From: Bolinopsis microptera
Taxonomy: Eukaryota > Ctenophora > Tentaculata > Lobata > Bolinopsidae
NCBI RefSeq assembly: GCF_026151205.1
Contig: NC_087083.1
Coordinates: 7,480,460-7,544,459 of the forward strand
Direction of reading: 5' to 3'
Length of the DNA stretch: 64,000 nt
A program made the translations under genes and the position numbers. A model generated the notes under the pieces. That model was not told the DNA's origin and did no database searches. It saw nothing but the letters and a program-made list of their open reading frames with translations. Positions within the stretch are counted from its first letter, which is position 1, and the number at the start of each line of letters is the position of its first letter. Shown here piece by piece: positions 1 through 11,706 of this stretch.

Positions 1-1260
1 TTCCAACAAATTACCACGAAGAAGTACAGTTTCACTGCAAAGATACTCCGCAAGCAATCCAGCTCCTAACTCCTGGAATTCCTCAGAGAAGCAGCGAAAC
101 TCACGGCTGATCGGATGTAAATACGAATATGAATTGAATGAAATTATTATTTCACTGTATTATATATAATTTAAATTTCCTTTGAGTTTATGTAATAGCC
201 AATTAATAAAATGTGTGCTATTTGATGCAAGAGACCAGATTTTTAAGCATTTTAATTATTCAACATGATTCAGACGTCATCTCTTACCAAAGAAATCTCT
301 CCAGTACCCGGCCTTATACCCTTAGCTAATGACTAATTATGCAAATTATCCTAATGAATAATTATGCACTTTATGACTGGGTTTAGGTGAAGGTTTTACC
401 ATAAATCTAAAACTATGCTGGGAATTTGATCGATCGGTAGAAAAATGAAAAAATTGTTAGCTGAAATATGTCCAAAGAGAAAGGTTAAACATTTTCAAAA
501 TGGAATATTTCCTAAGATGAGAATTTTTTAAAGATACAAATATTTTCTAAGACTAAAAGGTTTTTAAGACAAAAATATGTCCTAAAAATGAAACGCTTTT
601 TAACCTTAGTATAGTATTATTTAATTCCCAATGTAAGCAATATCGTTTAATGTTTAAAAATGTTTATAAGATGATATAACATTCCCAAAATAGCTTATTT
701 CACGTTTTAGTTAACTTATTTTATAGACTAATGACCAATGTTGGTACAGACTCCTTCGAATGGTCGTTATTTATTACGTTTATAATGAGGAATCTTTACA
801 GTTTGTACCAAGAAAATCAAAACCGAATATTAACGTTCGCTTTAGAAAAATTAAGAAGTCTATGATGTCTGCAAAATAATATCATCATCATTACCACGAA
901 CATAGTTACTGAGTTTTTTGCTCAATGAAACGCGAGATTGCCGGAATTTAATGTATGTTAGAGTTAGGACGATTTTCTAGCTGAGATACTTTAAAATATG
1001 GTAGTTTGTAGGTTATAAATATCTTTTTGTAACTTCACATTAACGGAGATCTGTCTTCGTTGTAGAAGAATTGAGGTTAATTTTGATGTTAATTTGTAAT
1101 TTCTTCTGTGATATACCTTTGTGGTTATTGGTAATATGAATATAAATTATAAACTCACGAGGTCTCATTTTGTTCACCCCAACAATTTTAATCAGATTAA
1201 TGGAATTGTGAGTGGGTTATTGGAAAATGGTAATGGTGTATAATATCACTTAATTGAGTT
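1..1260. other. AT-rich spacer, no gene seen
   Basis: No open frame with protein-like composition and no terminal inverted repeats were found. The sequence is ordinary AT-rich spacer up to the tandem arrays that begin near 1273. Confidence 0.5.
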
Positions 1261-1272
1261 ATTCTACTGTGG

Positions 1273-1492
1273 ATGACCCTTATTTGGGCCCGACCTTTAT
1301 TTGGGCACGAACCTTATTTGAGTACGACCCTTATTTGGGTACGACTTTATTTGTGGACGGCCCTTATTTGGGCACAAACCTTATTTGAGTACGACCCTTA
1401 TTTGGGTACGACCCTTATTTGTGGACGACCCTTATTTGGGCACAAACCTTATTTGGGCACGACCCTTATTTGGGCACGACCTTTATTTGTGT
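1273..1492. repeat. 17-18 bp minisatellite (cttatttggg core)
   Basis: About 13 imperfect copies of a unit built on gacccttatttgggcac follow one another, with variants in which 'ggg' is replaced by 'gag' or 'gtgg'. The array happens to stay open in one frame, but the translation is only the repeat. It abuts a different array on its right. Confidence 0.9.
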
Positions 1493-1655
1493 AAATAAAA
1501 GTAAATAAATAAAAGTAAGTAAATAAAAGTAAGCAAATAAAAGTAAGTAAATAAAAGTAAGTAAATAAAAGTAAGTAAATAAAAGTAAGTAAATAAAAGT
1601 AAGTGAATAAAAGTAAGTAAATAAAAGTAAGTAAATAAAAGTAAGTAAATAAAAG
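1493..1655. repeat. 14-bp minisatellite (taaataaaagtaag)n
   Basis: About 11 near-perfect copies of a 14-bp A-rich unit follow the preceding minisatellite directly. Two unrelated arrays are therefore juxtaposed head to tail. Confidence 0.9.
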
Positions 1656-2116
1656 GTAATAAAAGCCAGCTTTCCTTATCAGCAGATCGCTAAAACTTCT
1701 TTTTAAAATGTTAATTACGGTGAAGGAATCTAAATCTGGAAGCTTAAACTTGGCCGCTGTATTGTATTGGTGGTATTTATTGCAATTTTTTGTGTTGATT
1801 GCGCTGAGACAATCTGCAAGCTTGAAATTGGCCGCTTATTGCCTTTACGCTTTATGGAGCACAAAATTTGAATGAGGAGACGCGACTGACAATGATCGTG
1901 ATTTGTAGAAAGTTGACTTTATGAAACTAGCGTGAGACACTTTATATCTGAGCAATCTACCCGGCGCTGCTCATTACCATTATAGCATTATCGAGACTGA
2001 TCGTTTTGCCAAATTATATGCCTGTAGTTCTCTATCTCTCTAACTGAATTTCCCCCGGCCCCCTGGCCTTAGGCTTAATGTGATGATCGCGGTCATTTCA
2101 ATAATAATTGGGTTCT

Positions 2117-3090
2117 GGCAAATAGGTAAAATACCGACCTGCTGTTGTTACGCTAATAGCCCTCTAATAGTCCTCTAACAGCACTCTAACTCTCTAATAG
2201 CCCTCTAACAGCTGCTTAATAGCCATAAAAAACACAAGTAAGCGCTGGCAGCTGGCTAGGGGGCTGTTAGAGGGCTGTTAGAGGGCTGTTAGAAGACTGT
2301 TAGAGTCTGTTAGAGGGCTGTTAAAGGGCTGTTAGAGGGCTGTTAGAGGGCTGTTAGAGGGCTGTTAGAGGGCTGTTAGAGGACTGTTAGAGGGCTGTTA
2401 GAGAGTTGTTAGAGAGCTGTTAGAGGACTGTTAGAGGGCTGTTAGAAGGCTGTTAGAGGGCTGTTAGAGGACTGTTAAAGGGCTGTTAGAGGGCTGTTAG
2501 AGGACTGTTAGAGGGCTGTTAGAGGGCTGTTAGAGGGCTGTTAGAGGGCTGTTAGAGGACTGTTAGAGGGCTGTTAGAGGGCTGTAGGAGGACTGTTAGA
2601 GGGCTGTTAGAGGGCTGTAGGAGGACTGTTAGAGGGCTGTTAGAGGGCTGTTAGTGGGCTGTTAGAGGACTGTTAGAGGCTGTTAGAGGGCTGTTAGAGG
2701 GCTGTTAGAGGGCTGTTAGAGGGCTGTTAGAGGGCTGTTAGAGGGCTGTTAGAGGGCTGTTAGAGGGCTGTTAGAGGGCTGTTAGAGGGCTGTTAGAGGA
2801 CTGTTAGAGGACTGTTAGAGGGCTGTTAGAGGGCTGTCAGAGATGTTAGAGGGCTGTTAGAGGGCTGTAGAGGCTGTTAGAGGGCTGTTAGAGGCTGCTA
2901 GAGGGCTGTTAGAGGGCTGTTAGAGGGCTGTTAGAGGGCTGTTAGAGGGCTGTTAGAGGGCTGTTAGAGGGGCTGTTAGAGGGCTGTTAGAGGACTGTTA
3001 GAGGACTGTTAGAGGGCTGTTAGAGGGCTGTCAGAGAGCTGTTGGTGTTAGCGTAACAGCTCTCTAACAACCGTTCGGCACCTATTTGCC
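2117..3090. mobile_element. Inverted-repeat (foldback-like) element enclosing a minisatellite
   Basis: The left arm contains GGCAAATAGGT (2117-2127) and GTTACGCTAA (2147-2156). The right arm carries the reverse complement of both in mirrored order, at 3048-3057 and 3080-3090. Inside the left arm a few CTCTAACA-type units point opposite to the main array, so the structure could fold back on itself. No ORF is present. I infer a foldback or MITE-type element whose subterminal repeat expanded. Target duplications were not identified, so the outer ends are uncertain. Confidence 0.6.
2258..3045. repeat. 11-bp minisatellite (gggctgttaga)n
   Basis: About 70 copies of gggctgttaga fill the interval, with variants such as ggactgttaga, single-base insertions and contracted units. 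A short oppositely oriented cluster of the same unit sits at 2158-2220. The array lies between the inverted arms described for 2117-3090. Confidence 0.95.
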
Positions 3091-6050
3091 TGGGGTTCGT
3101 GACCACGGAACTCTAATCAGGAGCCCAAGATGATAAATGTCACCAAACCTCATATTATCACGATTCATTATGGCCAACTTCAACAGTAGAAAGTTATGCC
3201 CTTTGATTTGTGATGGAACAAACTTTTGTGGGTTAAGGGTCCTATAGACTTTAACCTAAGTTCGGAAACATTTTTTACAGATTGCAGATGCAATTCCAGC
3301 TAAACATCTCTCAATATGTTCCGTATGTGCACTAAGTTCAGTATGTGCAGTGTGCACTATGTTATTTGATCATCATGACGAACATTTACCATTAATTTTG
3401 TTTCTTTGTTTCTTTCCTTTAAAAAGAACGTAAAACCTAACTAAAACCTCAATGTTTAAATAATAAACTCATTTCTGTGCGTTTCATACTACTCATGATC
3501 TTATGCCCCGCTATTTAACTAGTTAATTACTTGTGGAGCTACTTCTGAGCAGAACATATAATTATTTAAACGGTTAAATTTACGTCTAATTAAAAATTAT
3601 AAATTACTTAAGATATTCCACATTTCCGCACACTACGTCCCCTAATTGGTCCTCATATTAACTTATTTAACGTATTTAACTTATTTAATTATGCCTTTAA
3701 TATCCCATTGAACCAACCCAGCATTAACTCTTATTCCTCCATACTTCGATCCTACATATTATGCACATACGGCTAAATAATGCAATTATCGTGTTACGGC
3801 GCACAATGTTCAAGTATTCAACATAGATAGTGGTAAATACGGACTGACGGACTCGGTCTGATGTATAAATGGTCGATATTATGTGCATTGTAAAACTATA
3901 TTATGTGCATTTTATAACTATTGATAGTGCCAAGTATACAGTGGGTATAAATAAGGTACTGACCAGTAATGCACGTGGTTGTCATGTACTTAAACTTACC
4001 TACCTATGTTCCTATGTTTATTTATAATTGAATTTCTTGTTTGTTAAGCTCGCTTTGATAATCAGTTGCAGATGCCATTATCTTCTGTTATCCTGACAAT
4101 TTTGTTATACAGTCCATTATAGAACTTCAAATACATTTCTGCAGATACCCTTATTCTATAGTCTGTAGTACAATGTACATTATACATTAGTCTGTAGTCG
4201 ATATACTTCCTCTCATAGAGCCCAAAGTTTGTCGGCTTGCGAGAATGACAAAGCCTGAAATATATACCGATAAGTGAGCTTGATTAAATTGGTTGCTAGT
4301 GTGCTTAACACGAGTCACATGACTTGACACGTGTCACGTGTTTATATCGAATATTCTCGATATCATTTGCGCTATATTATCATATTATTATGGTCTATGA
4401 TATTGATAGTGGCACTGGCATGCTCTGCAAAGTGGACTTCATCTTGCTGCTTTCATATATTTGAGTTTGACACTAGAGTATAGGTTGCTATAGGACTGAT
4501 CTATAACTTGCCGTTTTAGTTTTGCTTAGGATCGTTTTATTGCCATGTGATCAAATTATAGTGGTTCATGACTACAACTCCGCTATAAGTAGTCAAACTT
4601 TGCCGATATTATCAGTTGTTAAATTTAATATATTTCAATGGTAAAAACATTTAAGTTAGTCAATAGTCATGTCATTTCATGTAGCGATTAAAATTACTTC
4701 AGTTACAATACTAACGATACCAATCCTCCACGACTTTCACGAATAAATAATAATCTGAGAGCTAGAGAGTGAAAATTTCTTCTGGAAATTTACAAATTTA
4801 CAAATTTTGTTCTTTCCACGCCCAGATGAGGGTTATTAAATCGAGAATAATACAAATTTCGTGCTCTAGCTCTAGCGAACCCGGATACCAATTAAAGATT
4901 TACTGTTCAAATACACTTCTTACCAAGGAATAAAAGCAGTACTTAGGAGCTTAGGGCTGGAATAATGGCTCCAGCACACTATAATGAGTTATTTGAGCCA
5001 CTTAAAATTGAAATAAGTGGTTGGTGGCGCGAACCAGTGCCACGTGGATTTCAGTGTCAGGACAGATTTGTGAAGCCTGGATACCATTACCATTACCAGT
5101 CGGCAGTTAGGCTGACCTTGTCGATTGATCTGCTTTAGAATTGAACTTGAATTTGAATCTCGGCGAGCGTACACAAACAGTTCACGGAACTGTTCCATCC
5201 TGCAACTATTTTTTCACAATCTGAGGAGAAAGAATGTCGCCACGGAAACAATGTTCCCAGGAAGAACCTCATGCTTGCAGTAGACCTATATTGAATATTC
5301 AAATTAGAAAGAATCTCGGCGGTTGTACGACCTTGTAAAACTCTTTTAATGATTACTTCGTCGCGAAGTAAAGAAGTTAAAGAAATAGAGCTAGAGGGTC
5401 TACTACAGTCAAACAACTCAACTTGGGTATACAGTAGAGTATAGGTATAATAGTATTAGTAAAACGTATTTGCAGAGCTGTTCCACGCTGTAAAGCAGGT
5501 GGTTTTATATTGTTTATCTGAAACAAAGCAATCTTAGTCTAACTTTACCTACTTATCTTTAATAAAGATAAGTAGGCACAGATTCTTTTTCTACCTATTT
5601 AATTGGCATTTAAACGTTTTAGTCTTAAGTCTACCGGACTGGGTTATTATAACGGGGAGGTGAGTCTTATTTCCATTATAAAAGCTATAATATCTCGTGG
5701 AATGTCAGTAAGCTTTTTACTGGTTTTTAGAGCTGAGCACAATATGTTTTTATTTTTAAAATGTTTTTTACATTTTTTATGTTTTCTTATGTTTTTATGT
5801 TTTTATTTCTTCATATACACATATGTTTCTTCAGGAAGTCGTGCATAAACGTTATCGTTTTGAACATGCTACAAATTGCTTTAGATGCTCTTTCATGGGC
5901 GGTACTTATTAAATATTTCCCATCACGGCTTGCAATTTTATAAATCATAAAATATAGCTGATCATTGTTCCTGTTCCTTCATTTGCTGTAGTGGTTCTGA
6001 AATCTAAATTAAGTTACCATCATGCTTATAGCGAAGTTATCAGACCATTA
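3091..6050. other. Long spacer, no supported gene
   Basis: Several short open frames occur, for example around 5000-5400 on the minus strand and 5600-5940 on the plus strand. None shows domain-like composition or convincing splice context. Nothing else was recognised. Confidence 0.45.
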
Positions 6051-6058
6051 TACTTACT

Positions 6059-6250
6059 TTACTTCGGGTAATCCTCGATTGAAATCCCGTTCACTATCTT
6101 CCTCCAAACTTCTCGATCGCACATGGCAGCACGGCCGAGATTGTCTAACTGCACGCCGGCATCTCTAACAATAGTACCTAAGAGTGTTAGTGGCCTCCTT
6201 CCTTGACGTGACTGGGGGGAGGCGCCCAGGGAGGATGGTGGGGTGGCCAT
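6059..6250 (-). pseudogene. RTE-like non-LTR retrotransposon, C-terminal fragment
   Basis: The frame reads G-R-R-P-L-T-L-L-G, then R-D-A-G, then C-D-R-E-V-W-R-K-I-V. This is the G-R-P...D-R-x-W-R signature that closes the ORF of RTE-type (BovB-like) retrotransposons, downstream of the reverse transcriptase. Only about 60 codons remain, so it is a heavily truncated 3' piece. Two further pieces with the same signature occur at 8299-8499 and 10123-11118. Confidence 0.6.
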
Positions 6251-6598
6251 TAAACAGAATACTGCATCTTCAATCAGAATCTACATTTGTGCTCATATCA
6301 CCATATTTCATCCCTGCTTCGTGCAATTTGTAATTGTATAATCGACCATTATAAAGCCTTTAAGTTTCAAGTTTGATAGATTTATAGATAGTACAAAAAC
6401 TGAAATACACCATAGAGTATCAGTACAAGAGAATACTTTGCTTCATGATATGAATCGTAACTCGTACATAAATAAAGCTATTTCGAACATTTCATTTTAG
6501 CCCTTATAATGGCATAACATACCTCGTCAACAGTGAGCAAGTTTATTAGTTTAATAATTATGAATTATGATTGATTGATATCATTATCCATTCCTAAT

Positions 6599-6690
6599 AC
6601 AGTAAACTGTAAAACCCCAATTTACCGTATGGTTTGAGAGAAAAAATAGTATGGTAAATCAGGATGGTTAATGGAAGTTTTACTTCAAAT
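6599..6690. mobile_element. Degenerate pogo/Tigger-like MITE fragment
   Basis: The segment holds ctgtaaaaccccaatttacc and, about 55 bp on, gtaaatcaggatggttaat followed by agttttact. These resemble the ends of the better preserved element at 8524-8705. The inverted repeats are imperfect, so this is tentative. Confidence 0.35.
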
Positions 6691-6717
6691 GTAATCAGCA
6701 TTTCTCCCCAATTGTAG

Positions 6718-7194
6718 GTGATATGGAGAGAGTGTACAATGTTTGAGCTCCTCACCATGCTGTACGGTGAACATCTGCAGCAAACCTCCCACAAACTGCT
6801 CTACCCTCGCCGGCTCCCTGCACCTCCCATTTGTAAAACTGATAGTAACACTACCCTCAATGGGGACTGCAACTCTGGACATTCTAACAGTAACACCTCT
6901 AGCGATAACAGTAACACCTCTAGAGGTAACAGTAACACCTCTAGCGGTAACAGTAACACCTCTAGAGGTAACAGTAACACCTCTAGCGGTAACAGTAACA
7001 CCTCTAGAGGTAACTGCAACACTTATAACGGTGTTATTGGTGCTTCTAAAACTGCTAAAGGTGTTAACCAGCCCACAAGTAACCCCTTTAATCACCTCTC
7101 CAAAGCTGAAAGAGCCAACGCTGCAACTATAAGAACTGCTTTGTCCAAGAGTTTGCTCTCGCTACCGGCCACGCCCACTTTTACGCGCAGGTAA
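6718..7194 (+). CDS. Coding exon with seven-residue Ser/Asn/Thr repeats
   Basis: An open frame starts at a possible acceptor (cccaattgtag, ending 6717). It reads as ordinary protein (I-W-R-E-C-T-M-F-E-L-L-T-M), then about six in-frame copies of a 21-bp unit encoding G-N-S-N-T-S-(R/S) at roughly 6884-7017, then protein again (N-P-F-N-H-L-S-K-A-E-R). It ends either at TAA 7192-7194, with AATAAA near 7315, or at a donor (cgcag|gtaaac). Alternation of tctaga and tctagc variants makes a higher-order 42-bp repeat. Upstream exons were not found. I do not recognise the family; the unbroken flanks and in-frame period argue for real coding sequence. Confidence 0.45.
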   Translation: MIWRECTMFELLTMLYGEHLQQTSHKLLYPRRLPAPPICKTDSNTTLNGDCNSGHSNSNTSSDNSNTSRGNSNTSSGNSNTSRGNSNTSSGNSNTSRGNCNTYNGVIGASKTAKGVNQPTSNPFNHLSKAERANAATIRTALSKSLLSLPATPTFTRR

Positions 7195-7731
7195 ACAAAT
7201 TTGTTAAGCAAATATTTAGTACCTTCTAAACAGACTTGAAATAATACAGTGGGTATTTTTGAAATAACATTCAAGAAATGTTTTACATCACAGACAGCAA
7301 TCACAATGTATATACAATAAACATCGTAATCATAAAAGTTCGTACTAAAAATCTCGACGAAATTTCTAGAACTGAAAAAAAACCTAAATAAACTGAAAAA
7401 TTGAAACCTACTGTACAATAATGCGTCAAACAAAATAAGGTTAAATACCTTCCGTTCGCGTTACGTAAATGTAACATCAGATAAAATAACTCAGCTAGGT
7501 TACACAATTTAATTAATGATCTGACAAAAAATGTTCATTTTTAAACCACGGACTACAAATTGAAATTTTCCTACCATGCATTCCATTATTGTGATAAAAC
7601 AGAAAATGTATCAAAATTTCTGGTATCATTATGATAATTATGATCAATACATACCATAAAAATGTATGTAATTACCATTCACCACGTCATGAAAATCTTA
7701 AAAACTGATAACCTATTCTCAGACTCAACAC

Positions 7732-8859
7732 CTAAATATCATTACCGAATCTAAAAACTAGGTAACTTTGAGAAAAAAGCATTTTCCCAAAAGAATTAGA
7801 AAGAACTTGCAGAAAATCCTCATCGCTATATTTAGAACCTCTGCGTTGGGGCCCAATTCCCCAACAGTTTGTGTACCTAATCGTTAACTTAAAGATATTA
7901 GAAAAGGCCTTGGTCAAGTCTTTACAGGCACGCTGAACACTGTTGGTCTTACAAAATACCTCAAACATGTAATTTGTTCGAGTAACGTCGATAATATTGC
8001 GGACTGCCGTGAGAAATTCAGCCTTGTAGTCCCCAAAGTTATCTTTCCAGGAGAGGCTTATTGTTGTGTAGTTTAGGGATCCCTCGTGGATCAGGAGCTC
8101 TTTTGGGCTGCCGACTGCGCTGAATATCGTCGTTAGGGCCTCTAGAGCGTTTTCTTCTTTCGCAATGATATCTGAGTGAGGAGTGAAGGTTAGGTTGTGT
8201 TTTACAGAATATGAAGAAGCTATTTACAAATTTTCAGTTAAAAAATTAGACGGCAAAATTTACGCCGCTTTAGATTTTTAATGTACCCAGCAGACTGAAC
8301 TGAGTTAGTTCATCCAGGGTTACTGGCCAGTGATTTAGTCTTATGGGAACCTTTGCATGGTAGAGCACAGCTGACCGAGCCACAAAGCTATTTGTCTATG
8401 TTACTGAAGGAAGTTGGGACAAACTCGAAAGAGGAACTGCGAACCCTTATGCGGGACAGGGATGTATGGAGGGGGTTATCTGGCGTAGATCGGACTTAGT
8501 TCCGACCTAGAAGAAGTAGTAGTACAGTAAAACCCCTATTTACCGCAGAGTTTGGGGAAACATCCGCGGTTAATCGGGATCTGCAGTAAATCAGGGCTTT
8601 GTTTGTTTACATAATGCATTTCCTGCCCTATTGGGGAAAGGAAATGGCTGCGGTAAATCGGGGTTTGCAGTAAATCAGGGCGCGGTAAATCGAGGTTTTA
8701 CTGTAGTAATCCAATTAATCCAATTTATCCAATAAATAGTTTACCTATCATGGTGTCTAGATAGTAACCAGAGTTGCACTCTGGGTTGCTTGGCAGTTGT
8801 AGACCAGTTGCAGTTGAAACCAGATACGCCCACAAAACAGAAATAAAAAACTGCAACAT
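7732..8859 (-). CDS. Secreted orphan protein, two exons
   Basis: Exon 1 (8859-8745) starts with ATG and encodes a hydrophobic signal peptide (M-L-Q-F-F-I-S-V-L-W-A-Y-L-V-S-T-A-T-G) followed by P-S-N-P-E-C-N-S-G-Y-Y. It ends in phase 1 at a GTAAAC donor. Exon 2 (8171-7732) follows a cttcactcctcactcag acceptor, joins in frame (the split codon gives Asp) and runs to TAG. The product is 184 aa, with four Cys after the signal peptide. I do not recognise the family. The 573-bp intron contains an RTE relic and a pogo-like MITE. The phase match and signal peptide make the model credible, though further 3' splicing is possible. Confidence 0.6.
8299..8499 (+). pseudogene. RTE-like retrotransposon 3' fragment in an intron
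   Basis: One frame, open from just after a TGA at 8296, reads L-V-L-W-E-P-L-H-G, then L-L-K-E-V-G, then M-R-D-R-D-V-W-R-G and ends at TAG 8497-8499. That is the C-terminal tail of an RTE-like ORF. It sits antisense inside the intron of the secreted orphan gene and is followed after 24 bp by a MITE. Confidence 0.65.
8524..8705. mobile_element. pogo/Tigger-like MITE
   Basis: Terminal inverted repeats of about 22 bp are visible: cagtaaaacccctatttacc at the left end, and the near reverse complement ggtaaatcgaggttttactg at the right. The flanks are TA, the target duplication of Tc1/mariner/pogo elements. Internal copies of gcggtaaatc and cagtaaatcaggg extend the symmetry. At about 180 bp it can encode nothing, so it is non-autonomous. 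Confidence 0.75.
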
Positions 8860-10110
8860 GTTAAAATCCTAAAATCTTCGAGAACTTTCCAATCCAAAAG
8901 TGGCGTTTACCTTTTATCAAATATGACAAGATACGATTTTTCTTTTAGTCTGGAAGTGGCGTTTAAGATACGGATTTAAAGTCGAACTGTTGAACAAATC
9001 AAACGTTATAATATGTCTGTGTATGAATCTGCAGAGTCGGGTCCGCCCTTTTATATGAAAACCCTCTAGAATCTGGTGTGAACGATAAAGATCTAACAGC
9101 AACGTCACTTTGAACCTTATGACGATTATTCAGTAAGTAAGAATTCAATAATAGGGAAAGTGTGAAAATTGTTGCACCATAATCTATAGCGCTTTCGACA
9201 TAATTTGTAAAGTGGTTACCAGCAACGTAATAGCATTTACGTAAATCACTTTTTTATACATATTCCTCGATCTCCCCTCCGCAAGCTTTACTCGTGATAA
9301 AATTTCCCTAGACTCCCTTACCAAGTGATTAATAGTTTTAGATTTATTATTACGGCATTTACGTTAGTAATTGATTTTAATTTTAAAATATTGATTCATC
9401 GTACTGAGCTCAGTGACGCTGAGAATTAAATATCCGAAAGAACATATAATAGGAAATAACAGATCAGGCCGTAATGGACTTGTTGAGCTTGACTCAGAGA
9501 GAGAGAAGTGTGATATCTGCGTATTAATGTATTCAACCATTAGGAACGGGCGGGTCAAAAAACGACCCATTTTGTTTTTTTTTGTATATAATTTTTGTGG
9601 TCCCACCCGGGAAACTGCAGCCACCCCTCCCTGCTCCCGGCTAGTTTGTTTTGTTGGAATAATGGATGAAATCTCCAGTGGTCATGTAACGATGATAGTA
9701 GGAAAATATGAGATATTGTGAAATTTGCATTATATTAACAGTGATGGAGATTCTTCGTGATTTAATATGGAAACAGGGAAATTTTAAGGAAAACGTGATA
9801 TAAATCATCACGTTGTTGGCTTGCACTCACTTGCAGTGGTCACAGGGAACCTAACTCACATTTCACGTGTTGAAATTGCATTACGGTTTTTTGATTTATA
9901 GATCGCTGGATCCTAATTCAAACAGTTAAAAGTCTTGTTTCAGACTAAGAATATATAAATAAAATGTTTTTTTGATGTATTAATGTTCTTAATCTCCTAG
10001 AGCCCCGAGACTCGAAAAGAAAGAAAGGAAAAACATGGTTCGACCAACTGCAACAAATTGTTCTTGTAGAAAACACCACGAAAACAAGGCAAGACATTTT
10101 CATATTCCTA
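8860..10110. other. Spacer, no supported gene
   Basis: Open frames of 60-100 codons around 9360-9830 on both strands overlap each other and lack splice context or recognisable motifs. The first part (8860 onward) would be the 5' flank of the minus-strand secreted gene. Confidence 0.4.
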
Positions 10111-10122
10111 TATTTCCTATAA

Positions 10123-11118
10123 AAAATCATCAAAGCCAATATGTCGCTCTACATCAATACAAAAGCTAAAATCATGACTCCTGAAGGAATAACTCTTGAA
10201 TTCCTGACCAACCTCGGAATTCTCCAGGGCGATGTTCTTGCTCCATTAATTTTCATAATCGTCCTGGACTTCATCCTAAGACTAGCAATAGGGCCACGCG
10301 ATGGTTTCAAAGTTGGCACTGACTTTATAGCTGATTTGGACTTCGCTGACGACTTAGCTACAGTTACTGACAGCTTCACTGAGAACAGTCGCCTATGCCA
10401 AAGCATCTCTGACATTGCAGCTCGGTATGGTTTACTTATTAACATCGACAAGACCAAATACATGTCCTACAACATTCCGAGGCCTGTAAACTCAGATGAG
10501 AGGGTCTTTGTCAACGGCACTCCTCTAGAAGAAGTAGATGACTTCAAATACTTAGGATCTTATATAGCTTCAACTAGCAGAGACATCAATGTCAGGAAAG
10601 AACTTGCTTGGAAAGCCCTGCAGAGTCTAGATGCTTTTTGGAAATCTGACATGTCTAGGAAGATAAAGACCAAGATTTTTAGAACCGCAGTGGAACCTGT
10701 TCTTCTGTATGGCGCAGAAACGTGGACTCTGAAGAAAGCTGACACTAGATCACTAGACAGGGTCTATACAAGAATGCTACGAAGGGTCTTTGGTGTCTCG
10801 TGGAAATCTCACACACCAAACTCCGTTCTATACGGAAATATTCCACCGGTGACAGATACCATAAAGACACGACGACTTCGTTTTGCAGGACATGTGTACC
10901 GTCTGCAAGACCAACCTGCTCAGCAACTCCTTTTCTGGAAACCATCCTATGGCCATCGGTATAGAGGACGACCACATAAGACCTTTCCGGACGTCCTACA
11001 AGAAGATACTGGATTGGATCCTGATAAGTTACGTTGGCTCATGAGTGATAGAGATTCAGATAAATGGAGAAAAGCGCTGTCACGAAACTCGTTCCAGATT
11101 TCATCTGGATCGACCTAG
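10123..11118 (+). pseudogene. RTE-like non-LTR retrotransposon, RT to C terminus
   Basis: The frame opens after a TAA (10120-10122) and begins inside the reverse transcriptase (K-I-I-K-A-N, then N-T-K-A-K-I-M-T-P). It continues through L-Q-G-D-V-L-A-P, the catalytic F-A-D-D box, the thumb region (Y-L-G-S), Y-G-A-E-T-W-T-L and the C-terminal G-R-P and R-D-S-D-K-W-R signature, ending at TAG. Endonuclease and early RT motifs are missing, so the copy is 5'-truncated and cannot move on its own. A short GGA-rich tail follows the stop. It is the longest of three RTE-like pieces between 6 and 11 kb. Confidence 0.85.
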
Positions 11119-11295
11119 GAGGAGGAGGAGGATATTTAATTATAATATTATTGAATATTATATCTAATTCAATTCCAGGGTGAGTCAAAAATATCATATC
11201 CTGTTTTCAAATAGGTAGAATTTCTGGGACAAATAAAAAACACTACATTTCTGCATAATTACGTTAATTTAATTAATTAATTAATTTTCTCTCAG

Positions 11296-11706
11296 GATTT
11301 GGATGGCAAACAAGAACTGTCACGTGACAACAACCAACTGAAAGGGAAAGCACCAAAACAAAGGAGGAGGATGCAGCGAGAAAAAGTTGTGCTTGACTCG
11401 GTTAAAATAAACGTGCCCCTTTGCCAGGCTGCTTTGAACTCTGACGAGGATATCTACATTAATTCTTTTCAAATTCCTGCGCATGAACAGCAATTCTTAG
11501 CGTCTGATACGATTCAATCGAACGGTCACGTGGCGAGGTTAACCAAACCTAATCGAGAACACCCTGGTTTAGATAATGGGGACACGACTTTATTTCAGCC
11601 AAAAGGCAGGAAGACACTCCCAACACTACCAAGCGAGCAGTTACTTCAAGAGATAGCTGCAGTGAAGGAGGAGCTTAGGAGGAGACACTTGTCTGAGGTT
11701 TCCTGA
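11296..11706 (+). CDS. Terminal coding exon of an unidentified gene
   Basis: A strong acceptor (aattttctctcag) precedes an open frame of 136 codons, hydrophilic and Lys/Arg-rich at the start (K-Q-R-R-R-M-Q-R-E-K), with a probable short helix near the end (L-L-Q-E-I-A-A-V-K-E-E-L). It ends at TGA 11704-11706. Upstream exons were not found; the exon at 6718 does not join in phase directly. The last 20-25 bases of the reading frame seed a 40-bp tandem array that fills the presumed 3' untranslated region. Family not recognised. Confidence 0.45.
   Translation, partial: DLDGKQELSRDNNQLKGKAPKQRRRMQREKVVLDSVKINVPLCQAALNSDEDIYINSFQIPAHEQQFLASDTIQSNGHVARLTKPNREHPGLDNGDTTLFQPKGRKTLPTLPSEQLLQEIAAVKEELRRRHLSEVS

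Noticed and set aside
2158-3045. CRISPR-like regular repeats
   Set aside because: Units are contiguous 11-mers with no spacers, in a eukaryotic genome.
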